From: UBA1738 sp045538755
Lineage (GTDB): Bacteria > Bacillota > Clostridia > UBA1381
Direction of reading: 5' to 3'
Assembly (NCBI GenBank): GCA_045538755.1
Contig: JAZQEC010000019.1
Coordinates: 1 to 46,735, forward strand
Length of the DNA stretch: 46,735 nt
The translations under genes were made by a program, and so were the position numbers. Shown here in pieces: positions 8,661 to 16,641 of the stretch; within the stretch, counting starts at the first letter, position 1, and every line of letters begins with the position of its first letter. The notes beneath the pieces were generated by a model, which made no database searches, was not told the origin of the DNA, and saw only the letters and a program-made list of their open reading frames with translations.

Positions 8661-10004
8661 ATGTTGAACATAAAGATAAGTCACGGTGCAGAACGTATAA
8701 TTTCAGTGCTGGAATCTGCCGGCTTTGAAGCTTTTGTTGTCGGCGGAGCGGTAAGAGACAGCATTATGGGAAAAACTCCGTCCGATTACGACTTTGCAAC
8801 AAATGCATTACCCAAAGATGTAAAGTCAGCATTTTCCCGTACCATTGACACGGGATTAAAGCACGGCACCGTGACAGTAATCGAAAACAAAATCGGATAT
8901 GAAATAACAACCTACCGTGAAGAAACAGGGTATCGGGATAAGCGACATCCTGACGAGGTCAGATATGTCAGTGACTTAAAAACCGACCTGAAGAGGCGTG
9001 ATTTTACGATAAATGCTATGGCGTACTGCCCCAAACGAGGACTTGTTGACGAGTTTGACGGAATAGGCGACATTAAAAGAAGGCTTATAAGATGTGTGGG
9101 CATGCCGGAGGAGCGTTTTAAAGAAGATGCATTGAGAATGCTTCGGGCTGTGCGTTTTGCTGCGTGCCTTGATTTTGATATTGAAGAACAGACGAAAAAA
9201 GCAATCAGAAAATACGCAGTGCTTATAAAAAATGTGAGTGCGGAGCGAATTTTGGGAGAAATTAATAAGATTTTGCTTTGCGATAAGCCGTTTAGGATAA
9301 AGCTTTTATATGAAACAGGACTTATGAAGTATATAATTCCTGAACTGTGCGACTGTTTTCAAACAGTACAAAATAATAAATACCACATTTACAATGTCGG
9401 CGACCATATTATGAAGGCTGTGGAAAATACGCCTAACGACCTTGTTTTGAGGTGGGCAGCACTTTTGCATGATGTCGGAAAGCCTTCGTGTTTAAGCTGT
9501 GACAATGCAGGTATTAATCATTTTTACGGACATCACCGTGAAAGTGTCCGAATTTCAGATGACGTACTTCATAAGCTCAGAATGGACAGAGATTCTATTC
9601 ATGATATTTTGGTGCTTATAGAAAATCACGACGTAAGAATTGATAATCACCCTGCGGCAGTGAAAAAGATGCTTGCAAGAACGGGTGAGTCTCTTTTTAT
9701 GAAGCTGCTTCTTTTGCAGGAGGCGGATAACAGAGCGAAAAATCTGAAATTTCTTGATGACAAGCTCTCAAAGCTTCATTCGGTTTATGCACAGTGTCAG
9801 AGAATTATTGCAGAAGGGCAGCCTTACCATACGTCTCATCTGCAGATTAACGGCAGAGACCTTATAAAGCTTGGCTATAAGGCGGGCAGAGAAATCGGCG
9901 ACACATTAAAAATGCTTTTAGATGAGGTTGTGATTGACCCATCATTAAATTCTCGTGACTATCTTCTAAAAAGAGCAATTATGCTCAGGAAAAAGAAAAA
10001 TTAA
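8661..10004 (+). CDS. cca: CCA tRNA nucleotidyltransferase with HD domain
   Basis: Adds or repairs the CCA 3' end of tRNAs. The nucleotidyltransferase head shows VVGGAVRDSIMG followed by the DYDFAT metal-binding DxD, then RRDFTINAMAY and the poly(A)-polymerase-type RNA-binding region (RFKEDALRMLRAVRFAA). A C-terminal HD phosphohydrolase domain follows (LLHDVGKPSC at about residue 270, then GHHRES and ENHD). The length (447 residues) suits the bacterial HD-containing class. ATG 8661 is preferred over the overlapping GTG 8658; AAAGGAAAGG lies 8-9 bases upstream. It converges with the flippase gene, separated by a palindromic element. Confidence 0.93.
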   Translation: MLNIKISHGAERIISVLESAGFEAFVVGGAVRDSIMGKTPSDYDFATNALPKDVKSAFSRTIDTGLKHGTVTVIENKIGYEITTYREETGYRDKRHPDEVRYVSDLKTDLKRRDFTINAMAYCPKRGLVDEFDGIGDIKRRLIRCVGMPEERFKEDALRMLRAVRFAACLDFDIEEQTKKAIRKYAVLIKNVSAERILGEINKILLCDKPFRIKLLYETGLMKYIIPELCDCFQTVQNNKYHIYNVGDHIMKAVENTPNDLVLRWAALLHDVGKPSCLSCDNAGINHFYGHHRESVRISDDVLHKLRMDRDSIHDILVLIENHDVRIDNHPAAVKKMLARTGESLFMKLLLLQEADNRAKNLKFLDDKLSKLHSVYAQCQRIIAEGQPYHTSHLQINGRDLIKLGYKAGREIGDTLKMLLDEVVIDPSLNSRDYLLKRAIMLRKKKN

Positions 10005-10007
10005 TAG

Positions 10008-10080
10008 AGTCCCCAAAATGAATGAACCGCTCAATTTGTTCGAGCTGACAAATTTGTTAGGTTCACAGAATTTGGGGACT
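10008..10080. repeat. Three-arm imperfect palindrome between convergent genes
   Basis: A 73-base inverted repeat with three matched arms: AGTCCCCAAA (10008-10017) with TTTGGGGACT (10071-10080), TGAACC with GGTTCA, and AATTTGT with ACAAATT around TCGAGCTG. The arms are separated by unpaired blocks of about equal length. It lies four bases after the cca stop and 52 bases before the stop of the opposite gene. No strong T-run follows on either strand, so it is not a standard intrinsic terminator; it may be a miniature inverted-repeat element or a bidirectional transcript-end structure. Confidence 0.75.
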
Positions 10081-10132
10081 GTTTGCTTAACTATATGGTT
10101 ATATATTTTAAGAAGTGCATGCGCTTTGCGTA

Positions 10133-11746
10133 CTAACTCCTCAATTTCCTTATTTCTTCGGCAGAGACAACACCGAACAAAAAAACCAATGCAAGATATG
10201 CCAATGCTGAACACAGGATACAAACGATAAAAGATATAAGTTCGATTTTAAAAATTTTGCACATCGGATTGTACAAAAGAAGTGCAATAATAATCATTAC
10301 AGTAGTGCATAAAAGAATTTTTAAGGTGTCTGAAAATTTTATTGGCGATATTCTGAACTCTTTTTTTAAAAGCCTTATACTCAAAATAAGCTGAACAAAT
10401 GCGGCACAAAAGCTGCTTATTATGACACCGAGAATGTTGATATCGGGAATACCTATCAAAATAAAAGACAGAAAGATTTTTATTCCCATACATATTATGC
10501 TGTAAAAAAACGGAACAAGTATTTTTCCTGATGCGTGAAGTACAGAGTATAAAAACTGTGTAAGCGTTATTATAACAAGGAGCGGCGCCATAAGAGAAAG
10601 CATTTGCTGTGACGCTGTGTTTTTAAAAAGAATTGAGAGTATTTGCCTTGAAAAAATCATCAATACGGCTGCGCATGGAAGTGAGGCGGTTAAAATGATT
10701 TTTGTTACCTGACAAACTGTAATTTTCAAGTGTTTATGATTTTTAAGTGCAATGCACCTTGTGACAATAGGAAGTGTTGATATGCCGAAAGATGCAAGTA
10801 TGCCGACCGGCAGATTAAAAACTGTTGCCGCATATCCTGAAAATGCACCGTAGAGCCATCTTGCGCCGTCAAAGGACAGCTTTTTTTCTGAAATTATGTT
10901 GTTAAAAAGATTGGTATATAGAGAGTACTTAGTCAAAAAACGCTGTGCAGAAGCTTCTTGAAACATAATTGAGGTAAGTCTGTTTCTTATCACGGAGGTT
11001 TCTAAAAGTGATAAACTGCCTGATATAACAGAGGTTGCCGTCATAGGAATTGCAACGGCTAAAATAGCTCGTATAATATCACGTTTGCGGCTTTCGGGCA
11101 GAAAGATGCGTGTTTCACGGCGATAAGGAATATACATAAGAAACAGTACAAAAGTGGCAAATGCCTCGCCTACCGTAACGCCGAAAACCGCGGCGGCGGA
11201 GGTATATTTGACGGAGAATGCCGAAAACCATACTGCCAGAAAATACCCGACTACAAGCTTAACAAAAGACTCCAAAACCTGTGAAATTGCGGTGGGAATT
11301 TGATGTGCATATCCCTGATAACAGCTTTTGTAAACTGCACCCAGTGCGACAAAAAATATTGATGGAGCTATGGCCTTTATTGCAAGCTGTGCCTTGGGGT
11401 CCTTCATCGAAAAGGCAAAAAAACTTGAGGAAAAAAACATTAAAAAAGTTACCAAAAGCCCTAAAATCATCATTAAAAAAGCAGAAAAGCGCATGGCATA
11501 ACGCACATTTCCCGGTCTTTTAAGGGCAAGTTCTTCTGATATGTATTTTGAAATTGAAAAAGGTATTCCTGAAGTTATAAGCGAAAGGAGCATTATGTAT
11601 ACAGAAAATGCCGTCTGATAAATCGCCATTCCCTGTTCGCCCAATATATAGGTAAGCGGAATTTTAAGGATTGCGCCTAAAATTTTTGAAACTGCATTGG
11701 CTATTATCAAAACTAAAGTGCCTTTTAAAAAGGATTCGTTTTTCAT
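10133..11746 (-). CDS. MOP-family lipid flippase, MurJ/SpoVB-like
   Basis: A 537-residue polytopic membrane protein with about 14 hydrophobic segments. The start (FLKGTLVLIIANAVSKILGA, then IPLTYILGEQGMAIYQ) is typical of the SpoVB/polysaccharide-transport branch of the MATE/MOP superfamily. Members flip undecaprenyl-linked precursors such as lipid II or glycan units across the membrane; SpoVB is needed for spore cortex in Bacillus. The ribosome site AAGGGA lies upstream of the start on the minus strand. It is the only clear minus-strand gene here and is divergent from hup. Whether it serves the vegetative wall, the cortex or a surface glycan cannot be told from sequence. Confidence 0.85.
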   Translation of the reverse strand: MKNESFLKGTLVLIIANAVSKILGAILKIPLTYILGEQGMAIYQTAFSVYIMLLSLITSGIPFSISKYISEELALKRPGNVRYAMRFSAFLMMILGLLVTFLMFFSSSFFAFSMKDPKAQLAIKAIAPSIFFVALGAVYKSCYQGYAHQIPTAISQVLESFVKLVVGYFLAVWFSAFSVKYTSAAAVFGVTVGEAFATFVLFLMYIPYRRETRIFLPESRKRDIIRAILAVAIPMTATSVISGSLSLLETSVIRNRLTSIMFQEASAQRFLTKYSLYTNLFNNIISEKKLSFDGARWLYGAFSGYAATVFNLPVGILASFGISTLPIVTRCIALKNHKHLKITVCQVTKIILTASLPCAAVLMIFSRQILSILFKNTASQQMLSLMAPLLVIITLTQFLYSVLHASGKILVPFFYSIICMGIKIFLSFILIGIPDINILGVIISSFCAAFVQLILSIRLLKKEFRISPIKFSDTLKILLCTTVMIIIALLLYNPMCKIFKIELISFIVCILCSALAYLALVFLFGVVSAEEIRKLRS

Positions 11747-11799
11747 AAATTATGTCCCTTCTAAATAAAAAATTGTAGATTGTTATATTGTAAAAACTG

Positions 11800-11832
11800 C
11801 TAAAAAACCTGTAAAAAATTAGGTTTTTTTAG
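11800..11832. terminator. Terminator-like hairpin in a divergent intergenic region
   Basis: CTAAAAAACCT (11800-11810) pairs with AGGTTTTTTTAG (11821-11832), giving runs of T on both strands. It lies about 55 bases ahead of the flippase start on the minus strand, between two divergent genes where no transcript needs to end, so it may act as an attenuator in the flippase leader. Confidence 0.45.
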
Positions 11833-11903
11833 TTATTGTTGTCAAATTCGACAATTTTGCTTATATAAATTCAAGAAAAATGCTAAAATTTCACAGTAAA
11901 CTA

Positions 11904-11932
11904 TTGACAAGTTAATGCATTTATAATAAAAT
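11904..11932 (+). promoter_or_regulatory. Sigma-A promoter of hup
   Basis: TTGACA (11904-11909), 17 bases, TAAAAT (11927-11932). The leader is short and ends with the strong ribosome site TTAGGAGGAAAC before ATG 11992. A small inverted repeat TTGTC/GACAA (11839-11854) lies about 50 bases upstream and could be an operator. Confidence 0.8.
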
Positions 11933-11991
11933 GTGTATTCGTAAGGGGAGTTTAAAATTCCCGAATATAAATTTTTTTAGGAGGAAACATT

Positions 11992-12267
11992 ATGAACAAG
12001 ACAGAATTAGTTGCAGCTGTTGCAGAAAATGCTGCATTGTCAAAAAAAGATGCTGAAAAAGCTATTAGTGCAGTTATCGATGCTATCACAGGTGCTTTAT
12101 CTGATGGTGACAAGGTTCAGTTAGTGGGCTTTGGTACATTTGAAGTTAGAGAAAGAGGAGCAAGAACAGGTAAGAACCCTCGCACAGGCGAAGCTATTAA
12201 GATTGCAGCTTCAAAGGTTCCTGCATTCAAGGCTGGCAAAGCATTCAAGGATATCGTTAACAAATAA
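11992..12267 (+). CDS. hup: HU-type DNA-binding protein
   Basis: A 91-residue histone-like protein that bends and compacts DNA as a dimer. The sequence begins MNKTELVAAVAENAALSKKD and carries the DNA-binding arm signature GFGTFEVRERGARTGKNPRTG followed by IKIAASKVPAFKAGKAFKD. Length and motifs are those of canonical Firmicute HU. It has a near-consensus promoter, a strong ribosome site and its own terminator, as expected for an abundant protein. In many Clostridia hup precedes the rqcP/yab cluster, as here. Confidence 0.97.
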   Translation: MNKTELVAAVAENAALSKKDAEKAISAVIDAITGALSDGDKVQLVGFGTFEVRERGARTGKNPRTGEAIKIAASKVPAFKAGKAFKDIVNK

Positions 12268-12281
12268 TTACTTGAAAATTT

Positions 12282-12312
12282 AGAAGTTCCTCTTTTGAGG
12301 AACTTCTTTCGT
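12282..12312 (+). terminator. Intrinsic terminator after hup
   Basis: Stem AGAAGTTCCTC / GAGGAACTTCT with a TTTT loop, followed by TTCGTTT. The T-run is short, so some read-through into rqcP (start 12326) is likely. Confidence 0.8.
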
Positions 12313-12325
12313 TTATGGAGGTAAT

Positions 12326-12565
12326 ATGCGACTTGATAAATATTTAAAGGTGTCACGTCTTATAAAGCGCAGAACTATTGCAAACGAAGCGTGTGACGCA
12401 CAACGTATACAGGTTAACGGACGTATTGTAAAAGCATCTTACGACGTGAAGATAGGCGACATAATAGAAATAAAAATGGGAGAAAAAACCATAAAAGTAG
12501 AAGTCCTGCAAATATTGGAGCACGTTTTAAAAAATGATGCGTCTTTAATGTATAAGGTACTGTAA
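12326..12565 (+). CDS. rqcP: S4-domain RNA-binding protein RqcP (YabO-like)
   Basis: A 79-residue protein made of a single S4 domain: MRLDKYLKVSRLIKRRTIAN, then RIQVNGRIVKASYDVKIGD. In Bacillus, RqcP (formerly YabO) binds the 50S subunit and works with RqcH to add alanine tails to stalled nascent chains. The gene lies between hup and yabP, its conserved neighbourhood in Firmicutes. The ribosome site TGGAGG is well placed for ATG 12326. Paralogous heat-shock Hsp15 proteins share the fold, but size and context favour RqcP. Confidence 0.85.
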   Translation: MRLDKYLKVSRLIKRRTIANEACDAQRIQVNGRIVKASYDVKIGDIIEIKMGEKTIKVEVLQILEHVLKNDASLMYKVL

Positions 12566-12590
12566 TATAAAAACTGCACTCTCATATAAT
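12563..12590 (+). promoter_or_regulatory. Putative sigma-E-type sporulation promoter of yabP
   Basis: A -10-like CATATAAT (12583-12590) differs from the sigma-E consensus CATACAAT at one base. A -35-like TAATATA (12563-12569) lies 13 bases upstream. In Bacillus yabP and yabQ are sigma-E dependent. The predicted start would fall near 12597, within the loop of the hairpin described next. Confidence 0.45.
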
Positions 12591-12613
12591 ATTAAAAAGG
12601 AGAGTGCATTTTT
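12575..12613 (+). terminator. Hairpin that resembles a terminator and masks the yabP ribosome site
   Basis: TGCACTCTC (12575-12583) pairs perfectly with GAGAGTGCA (12600-12608), followed by TTTTT and then ATG 12614. The yabP ribosome site AAAAAGGAG (12594-12602) overlaps the 3' arm. Transcripts reading in from rqcP could stop here or have the ribosome site hidden; transcripts starting inside the loop would lack the 5' arm and expose it. Confidence 0.65.
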
Positions 12614-12886
12614 ATGACTACGGAAAATTTTGAAAAAAATCAGCTTTTAACACTTGAAAACAGGGCGAGGTTTACTGTGGGACTTGTTGAAAATGTGGAA
12701 AGCTTTTCTGATAGCGAGATAATTTTAAAAACTACACTGGGTGGTCTTCACATTATAGGTAAAGATTTAAAATTAGAGGATTTATCGATAGATAACGGCA
12801 ACATTATCCTTACGGGTAAAATAGACAAAATAGACTTTGTTGATATAAAGGAAAAACGAAGCTTCTTTGCAAGTATGTTCAGGTAG
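12614..12886 (+). CDS. yabP: Sporulation protein YabP
   Basis: A 90-residue protein of the YabP/YqfC family (LENRARFTVGLVENVESFSD, then LKTTLGGLHIIGKDLKLEDL and the I.L.GKID.I.F strand). YabP is made in the mother cell and is needed for normal spore maturation in Bacillus, though its biochemical role is unknown. It directly precedes yabQ and divIC, the conserved order. A putative sporulation promoter and a hairpin that hides its ribosome site suggest that expression is restricted to sporulation. Its presence supports a spore-forming host. Confidence 0.9.
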   Translation: MTTENFEKNQLLTLENRARFTVGLVENVESFSDSEIILKTTLGGLHIIGKDLKLEDLSIDNGNIILTGKIDKIDFVDIKEKRSFFASMFR

Positions 12887-12893
12887 GGAAAAT

Positions 12894-13340
12894 ATGGTTA
12901 TTTCAACAGTGTATGAATTGGAAAGTTTCTTTTCGTCAATATTAATAGGGGTAATATTTGGAGTTATTTATGATTTTGCCAAAAGTATACGTGCAGTATT
13001 CAAAAAAAACACTCTACCCGATATATTTATGTGGAGCCTAATAATCACAATTTCGGGAATAATATGGTATAATTTCCAAAACGGAGAAGTACGTTGGTAT
13101 ATGGTATTAGGTACGCTTACAAGCGGCATTTTGTACTTTTTACTGATAAGCCGCATAGTTTTTTGTACATTTTTATTTCTTGTAAGAAAAATTTATTGTT
13201 TTTTTAATATAATTTTAAAATTACTATTGACACCGCTTAGATTTTTATGTAAAATATTAAGTGTGTATATTAAAAAGGCAAAGACTAAATTTTTCAAGAA
13301 AGTTGAAGATAAAAATTATGAAAAGAAAGCCTGTATTTAA
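12894..13340 (+). CDS. yabQ: Spore cortex biosynthesis protein YabQ
   Basis: A 148-residue membrane protein with about three hydrophobic segments after the start (ILIGVIFGVIYDF, FMWSLIITISGIIW, MVLGTLTSGILYFLL) and a lysine-rich C-terminus, the profile of YabQ, required for spore cortex assembly in Bacillus. I place the start at ATG 12894 (MVISTVYELESFF), eight bases after yabP with AGGTAGGG upstream. The gene overlaps the start of divIC. Identification rests on size, topology, the F.G...D.....R motif region (GVIYDFAKSIR) and conserved context. Confidence 0.88.
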   Translation: MVISTVYELESFFSSILIGVIFGVIYDFAKSIRAVFKKNTLPDIFMWSLIITISGIIWYNFQNGEVRWYMVLGTLTSGILYFLLISRIVFCTFLFLVRKIYCFFNIILKLLLTPLRFLCKILSVYIKKAKTKFFKKVEDKNYEKKACI

Positions 13341-13614
13341 ACTAAATTTATTGACCTGTCTTATGCTTATAACAGCTATCGTATCGGTGACAATGGTTGT
13401 AAAAGGTTTTATGCTTCAGCCAGCGATTGCAGCTAATAATGAAAAGGCTGCCAAACTTGAAGAAAGCATAGAATATGAAAAAAAACGTATAGAAGAAATT
13501 GATGCCATGATGGAAGAAGTCGGCACCGATGAGTACATAGAAAGAATTGCAAGAGAAAAACTGGGTATGATAAAAGCTGACGAAATTGTTTTTGTTGACA
13601 TATCTGGGCAATAA
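13318..13614 (+). CDS. divIC: Septum formation initiator, DivIC/FtsB family
   Basis: A 98-residue single-pass membrane protein with a short cytoplasmic head (MKRKPVFKLN), a membrane segment (LLTCLMLITAIVSVTMVV), a coiled coil (NEKAAKLEESIEYEKKRIEE) and the conserved ending DEYIERIAREKLGMIKADEIV. This is the layout of DivIC/FtsB, a divisome component that partners FtsL and DivIB and supports septal wall synthesis. Start ATG 13318 overlaps the yabQ end by 23 bases. Position between yabQ and yabR matches other Firmicutes. Confidence 0.92.
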   Translation: MKRKPVFKLNLLTCLMLITAIVSVTMVVKGFMLQPAIAANNEKAAKLEESIEYEKKRIEEIDAMMEEVGTDEYIERIAREKLGMIKADEIVFVDISGQ

Positions 13615-13638
13615 TATTACAGGGGGAAAAAGGTATTT

Positions 13639-14076
13639 ATGGCATTGGAAATAGGTAGTATAGTTGAGGGAAAAGTTACTAGTGTAATGCCTTTTGGAGC
13701 TTTTGTTTCGCTACCGGAGAATAAGTCAGGACTTGTCCATATTTCAGAAATCACAAAAGAATTCATCAATGATATAAATGACTACATAAAACAAGGTGAT
13801 AATGTAAAGGTAAAGGTTATCGGCACAGATAAGTCGGGAAGGATTAACCTGTCTATAAAAAAAGCAGTTTATGACAAACGTGTAAAGGAATCAAAGCCTT
13901 CAGGGCCTATACGTCCTGCAGATATTGACTGGAGTGCCAGAAATGACGAAGACCTGTCTTTTGAAGATAAGCTGTCACGCTTTAAGAAAGACGCTGACGA
14001 AAAAATGCTTGCTCTTAAGCGGTCCAACGAATCAAAGCGTTCGGGAGGATACCACCGGGGCGGCGGTACATATTGA
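13639..14076 (+). CDS. yabR: S1-domain RNA-binding protein YabR
   Basis: A 145-residue protein with one S1 domain at residues 1-75 (IGSIVEGKVTSVMPFGAFVS, then GLVHISEI, DYIKQGDNVKVKV and GRINLSIKKA) and a charged, low-complexity C-terminus ending SKRSGGYHRGGGTY. This matches YabR-like general stress/RNA-binding proteins. The ribosome site GGGGGAAAAAGG precedes ATG 13639. It is the last gene of the yab/divIC cluster, and a terminator follows. Confidence 0.88.
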   Translation: MALEIGSIVEGKVTSVMPFGAFVSLPENKSGLVHISEITKEFINDINDYIKQGDNVKVKVIGTDKSGRINLSIKKAVYDKRVKESKPSGPIRPADIDWSARNDEDLSFEDKLSRFKKDADEKMLALKRSNESKRSGGYHRGGGTY

Positions 14077-14081
14077 TTATG

Positions 14082-14110
14082 CGAGGGGGTATATAACCTC
14101 CTCTTTGTAT
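14082..14110 (+). terminator. Terminator after yabR
   Basis: GAGGGGGT (14083-14090) pairs with ACCTCCTC (14096-14103), one G-U pair, followed by a T-rich run TTTGTATTTTT. Confidence 0.65.
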
Positions 14111-14163
14111 TTTTATGAATTTATATTATTTCTTTGTGCCTTTGCACAGAAAGGGATGTTTTT

Positions 14164-15606
14164 ATGAAGGACAAGCTTAACTTGACGCTACTTACTGATT
14201 TTTATGAATTTACCATGTCAAATGGATTTTTCTCGGAAGGTATGAAAGATAAAATAGCATACTTTGATATGTTTTTCAGGAGAGTTCCTGATGACGGCGG
14301 ATTTGCCATTATGGCAGGCGTTGAACAGCTTATTGAATATCTTAAAAATCTTAACTTCACCGACGAGGATGTAGACTATTTAAGAAGTAAAAATTTGTTT
14401 AATGAAGAGTATCTTGAATACTTGAGAAATTTTGAATTTAAGTGTGATATCTGGGCAATTCCGGAAGGAACACCTATCTTTCCGCATGAGCCGATTGTGA
14501 CAGTAAGAGGCCCTGTTGTTCAAGCGCAGTTTATTGAAACGATGATACTTTTAACAATAAACCATCAAAGTCTTATTGCTACAAAAGCAAACAGAATTGT
14601 GCGTGCGGCTGATGGACGAGCAGTAATGGAGTTTGGCTCAAGGCGTGCCCAAGGCCCTGATGCTGCGATTTTGGGTGCGAGAGCTGCTTATATAGGCGGC
14701 TGTGTTGGAACAGCCTGTGCGATTGCAGATAGGGATTACGAAGTTCCGGCGCTTGGAACAATGGCGCATAGCTGGATTCAAATGTTTGATACAGAGTATG
14801 AGGCATTTGCTGCTTATGCAAGACAGTATCCTGACAGCTGTACGCTTTTGGTTGATACCTATAACGTACTAAAATCGGGTGTGCCAAATGCTATAAAGGT
14901 GTTTGATGAGATTTTAAAGCCTATTGGTAAGCGACCTAAGGGCATCAGAATTGATTCAGGCGATATAACATACCTTTCAAAAAAATGCAGGAAAATGCTT
15001 GATGATGCGGGATATCCTGATTGCGGAATATGTGCGTCGAACTCCCTTGACGAATATATCATAAGAGACACGCTTATGCAGGGTGCGGAAATTACAACAT
15101 TCGGCGTAGGTGAAAGACTTATAACTTCAAAGGCATCTCCTATTTTCGGAGGTGTTTATAAGCTGGTTGCTGTTGAAGATGAGAGCGGCAATATTATTCC
15201 GAAAATTAAAATTTCCGAAAATGTTGCGAAGATTACAATACCGGGATTTAAACAGGTATACCGCCTGTATTCCAAAGAATCAGGTGCGGCTATTGCTGAT
15301 GTTGTTACTTTGTTTGATGAGGTTATAGACAGCGATAAACCGTATGAGCTTTTCGATCCTGAGCATACATGGAAGAAAAAGACTGTAACGGACTATTACG
15401 TAAGACCGCTTTTGAAACAGATTTTTAAAGAAGGTAAGTGCGTTTATGAAAATCCTGACATTCATATTTTGAGGGAGTATTGTCGACTGGAAATAGAAAA
15501 GCTCTGGGACGAAGTAAAGAGATTTGAAAATCCGCATGATTATTACATTGACCTTTCAAAGGATTTGTGGAAGATGAAATATGAACTTTTGGAGAAATTT
15601 CAGTAA
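14164..15606 (+). CDS. pncB: Nicotinate phosphoribosyltransferase
   Basis: Converts nicotinate and PRPP to nicotinate mononucleotide in the Preiss-Handler NAD salvage route. Recognised by LLTDFYEFTMSNGFF near the start, the central MEFGSRRAQGPDAA and GTMAHSWIQMF motifs, and GIRIDSGDITYLSK with the phosphate-binding FGVGERLITSK. The length of 480 residues fits the Gram-positive class. ATG 14164 is preferred because AGAAAGGGA precedes it; the upstream extension to 14134 is unlike the family. It overlaps tsaC by one base, so translation is probably coupled. Confidence 0.95.
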   Translation: MKDKLNLTLLTDFYEFTMSNGFFSEGMKDKIAYFDMFFRRVPDDGGFAIMAGVEQLIEYLKNLNFTDEDVDYLRSKNLFNEEYLEYLRNFEFKCDIWAIPEGTPIFPHEPIVTVRGPVVQAQFIETMILLTINHQSLIATKANRIVRAADGRAVMEFGSRRAQGPDAAILGARAAYIGGCVGTACAIADRDYEVPALGTMAHSWIQMFDTEYEAFAAYARQYPDSCTLLVDTYNVLKSGVPNAIKVFDEILKPIGKRPKGIRIDSGDITYLSKKCRKMLDDAGYPDCGICASNSLDEYIIRDTLMQGAEITTFGVGERLITSKASPIFGGVYKLVAVEDESGNIIPKIKISENVAKITIPGFKQVYRLYSKESGAAIADVVTLFDEVIDSDKPYELFDPEHTWKKKTVTDYYVRPLLKQIFKEGKCVYENPDIHILREYCRLEIEKLWDEVKRFENPHDYYIDLSKDLWKMKYELLEKFQ

Positions 15607-16640
15607 TGGAAACTGTTATAATAAGGGATATAAATGAAGAGACGATGCAAAGCGCCGGCAAAATGATAAGAGCCGGAGGAATTGTTGCATTCCCGACAGA
15701 AACTGTTTACGGATTGGGTGCATCGGCATACGATGATGATGCAGTAAGGAAAATATATGAGGCAAAAGGCAGACCGTCGGATAATCCGCTGATTGTGCAT
15801 ATTGCGGATGTTTGCGATGTCCAAAAGGTTGCACGCGAGGTTCCGGAGCTTGCAAAAAAAATTCTTGACAAGTTTGCGCCGGGACCATTTACATTGATAT
15901 TAAAAAAACGTCTTGATATAAGTGATACTGTAACTGCAGGACTTGACACTGTCGGAGTACGTATTCCATCGCATTCGGTGGCAAGAGCGTTTATAAGAGC
16001 GGCAGGTGTTCCAATAGCTGCGCCGAGTGCAAATTTGTCTGGAAAGCCAAGTCCGACTCGTGAGAAACACGTAATTCACGATATGAACGGACGAGTAGAC
16101 GCGATTATATGCGGCGGAGAGTCAAGCGTGGGAGTCGAATCGACGATTATTGATTTAACCTGTGATGTCCCGACAATACTGCGTCCTGGTGGAATTACTG
16201 TTGAGGAGCTGGCTGAAGTTTGCGGCGAAGCAAGAGTTGATAAAAATGTGCTGAAATCTGTGTCAGCAAATGAACAGCCCAAATGTCCGGGAATGAAATA
16301 TAAGCACTATGCGCCTGATGCCGATGTGACAGTAATTGAAGGCGGCAGAAAAAGTACAGAGGAAAAAATATCCGAGCTTGTTTTAAAGACAAAAGCAGAA
16401 GGAAAAACTGTCGGAGTTCTTGCAATAGATGGCTACTGGACAGAGCCTGATTTGTTTATTTCTTCGGGCGATAATAACAAACAGTTTGCAAGCAGATTGT
16501 TTGATGCATTAAGGGAATTTGACGAAAAAAACATCTCTACTGTTTTTGTGCAGTTCTGCTTGGAAGACAGCTATGGACTAGCTGTTAAAAACAGACTTTA
16601 CAAGTCGGCGGGAAATAATATAATATATACGGAGAAGTAA
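15606..16640 (+). CDS. tsaC: L-threonylcarbamoyladenylate synthase, Sua5 type
   Basis: Makes threonylcarbamoyl-AMP from threonine, bicarbonate and ATP, the first step of tRNA t6A37 synthesis. The YrdC domain spans about residues 1-205: VAFPTETVYGLGASA, KGRPSDNPLIVHI, VAAPSANLSGKPSPT-like (IAAPSANLSGKPSPT) and TIIDLT...ILRPGGIT. A C-terminal Sua5 domain follows after CPGMKYKHYAPDA, giving 344 residues, the long form found in Firmicutes. The start overlaps the pncB stop (TAATG). tsaD, which uses the product, lies two genes downstream. Confidence 0.94.
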   Translation: METVIIRDINEETMQSAGKMIRAGGIVAFPTETVYGLGASAYDDDAVRKIYEAKGRPSDNPLIVHIADVCDVQKVAREVPELAKKILDKFAPGPFTLILKKRLDISDTVTAGLDTVGVRIPSHSVARAFIRAAGVPIAAPSANLSGKPSPTREKHVIHDMNGRVDAIICGGESSVGVESTIIDLTCDVPTILRPGGITVEELAEVCGEARVDKNVLKSVSANEQPKCPGMKYKHYAPDADVTVIEGGRKSTEEKISELVLKTKAEGKTVGVLAIDGYWTEPDLFISSGDNNKQFASRLFDALREFDEKNISTVFVQFCLEDSYGLAVKNRLYKSAGNNIIYTEK

Positions 16641-16641
16641 A

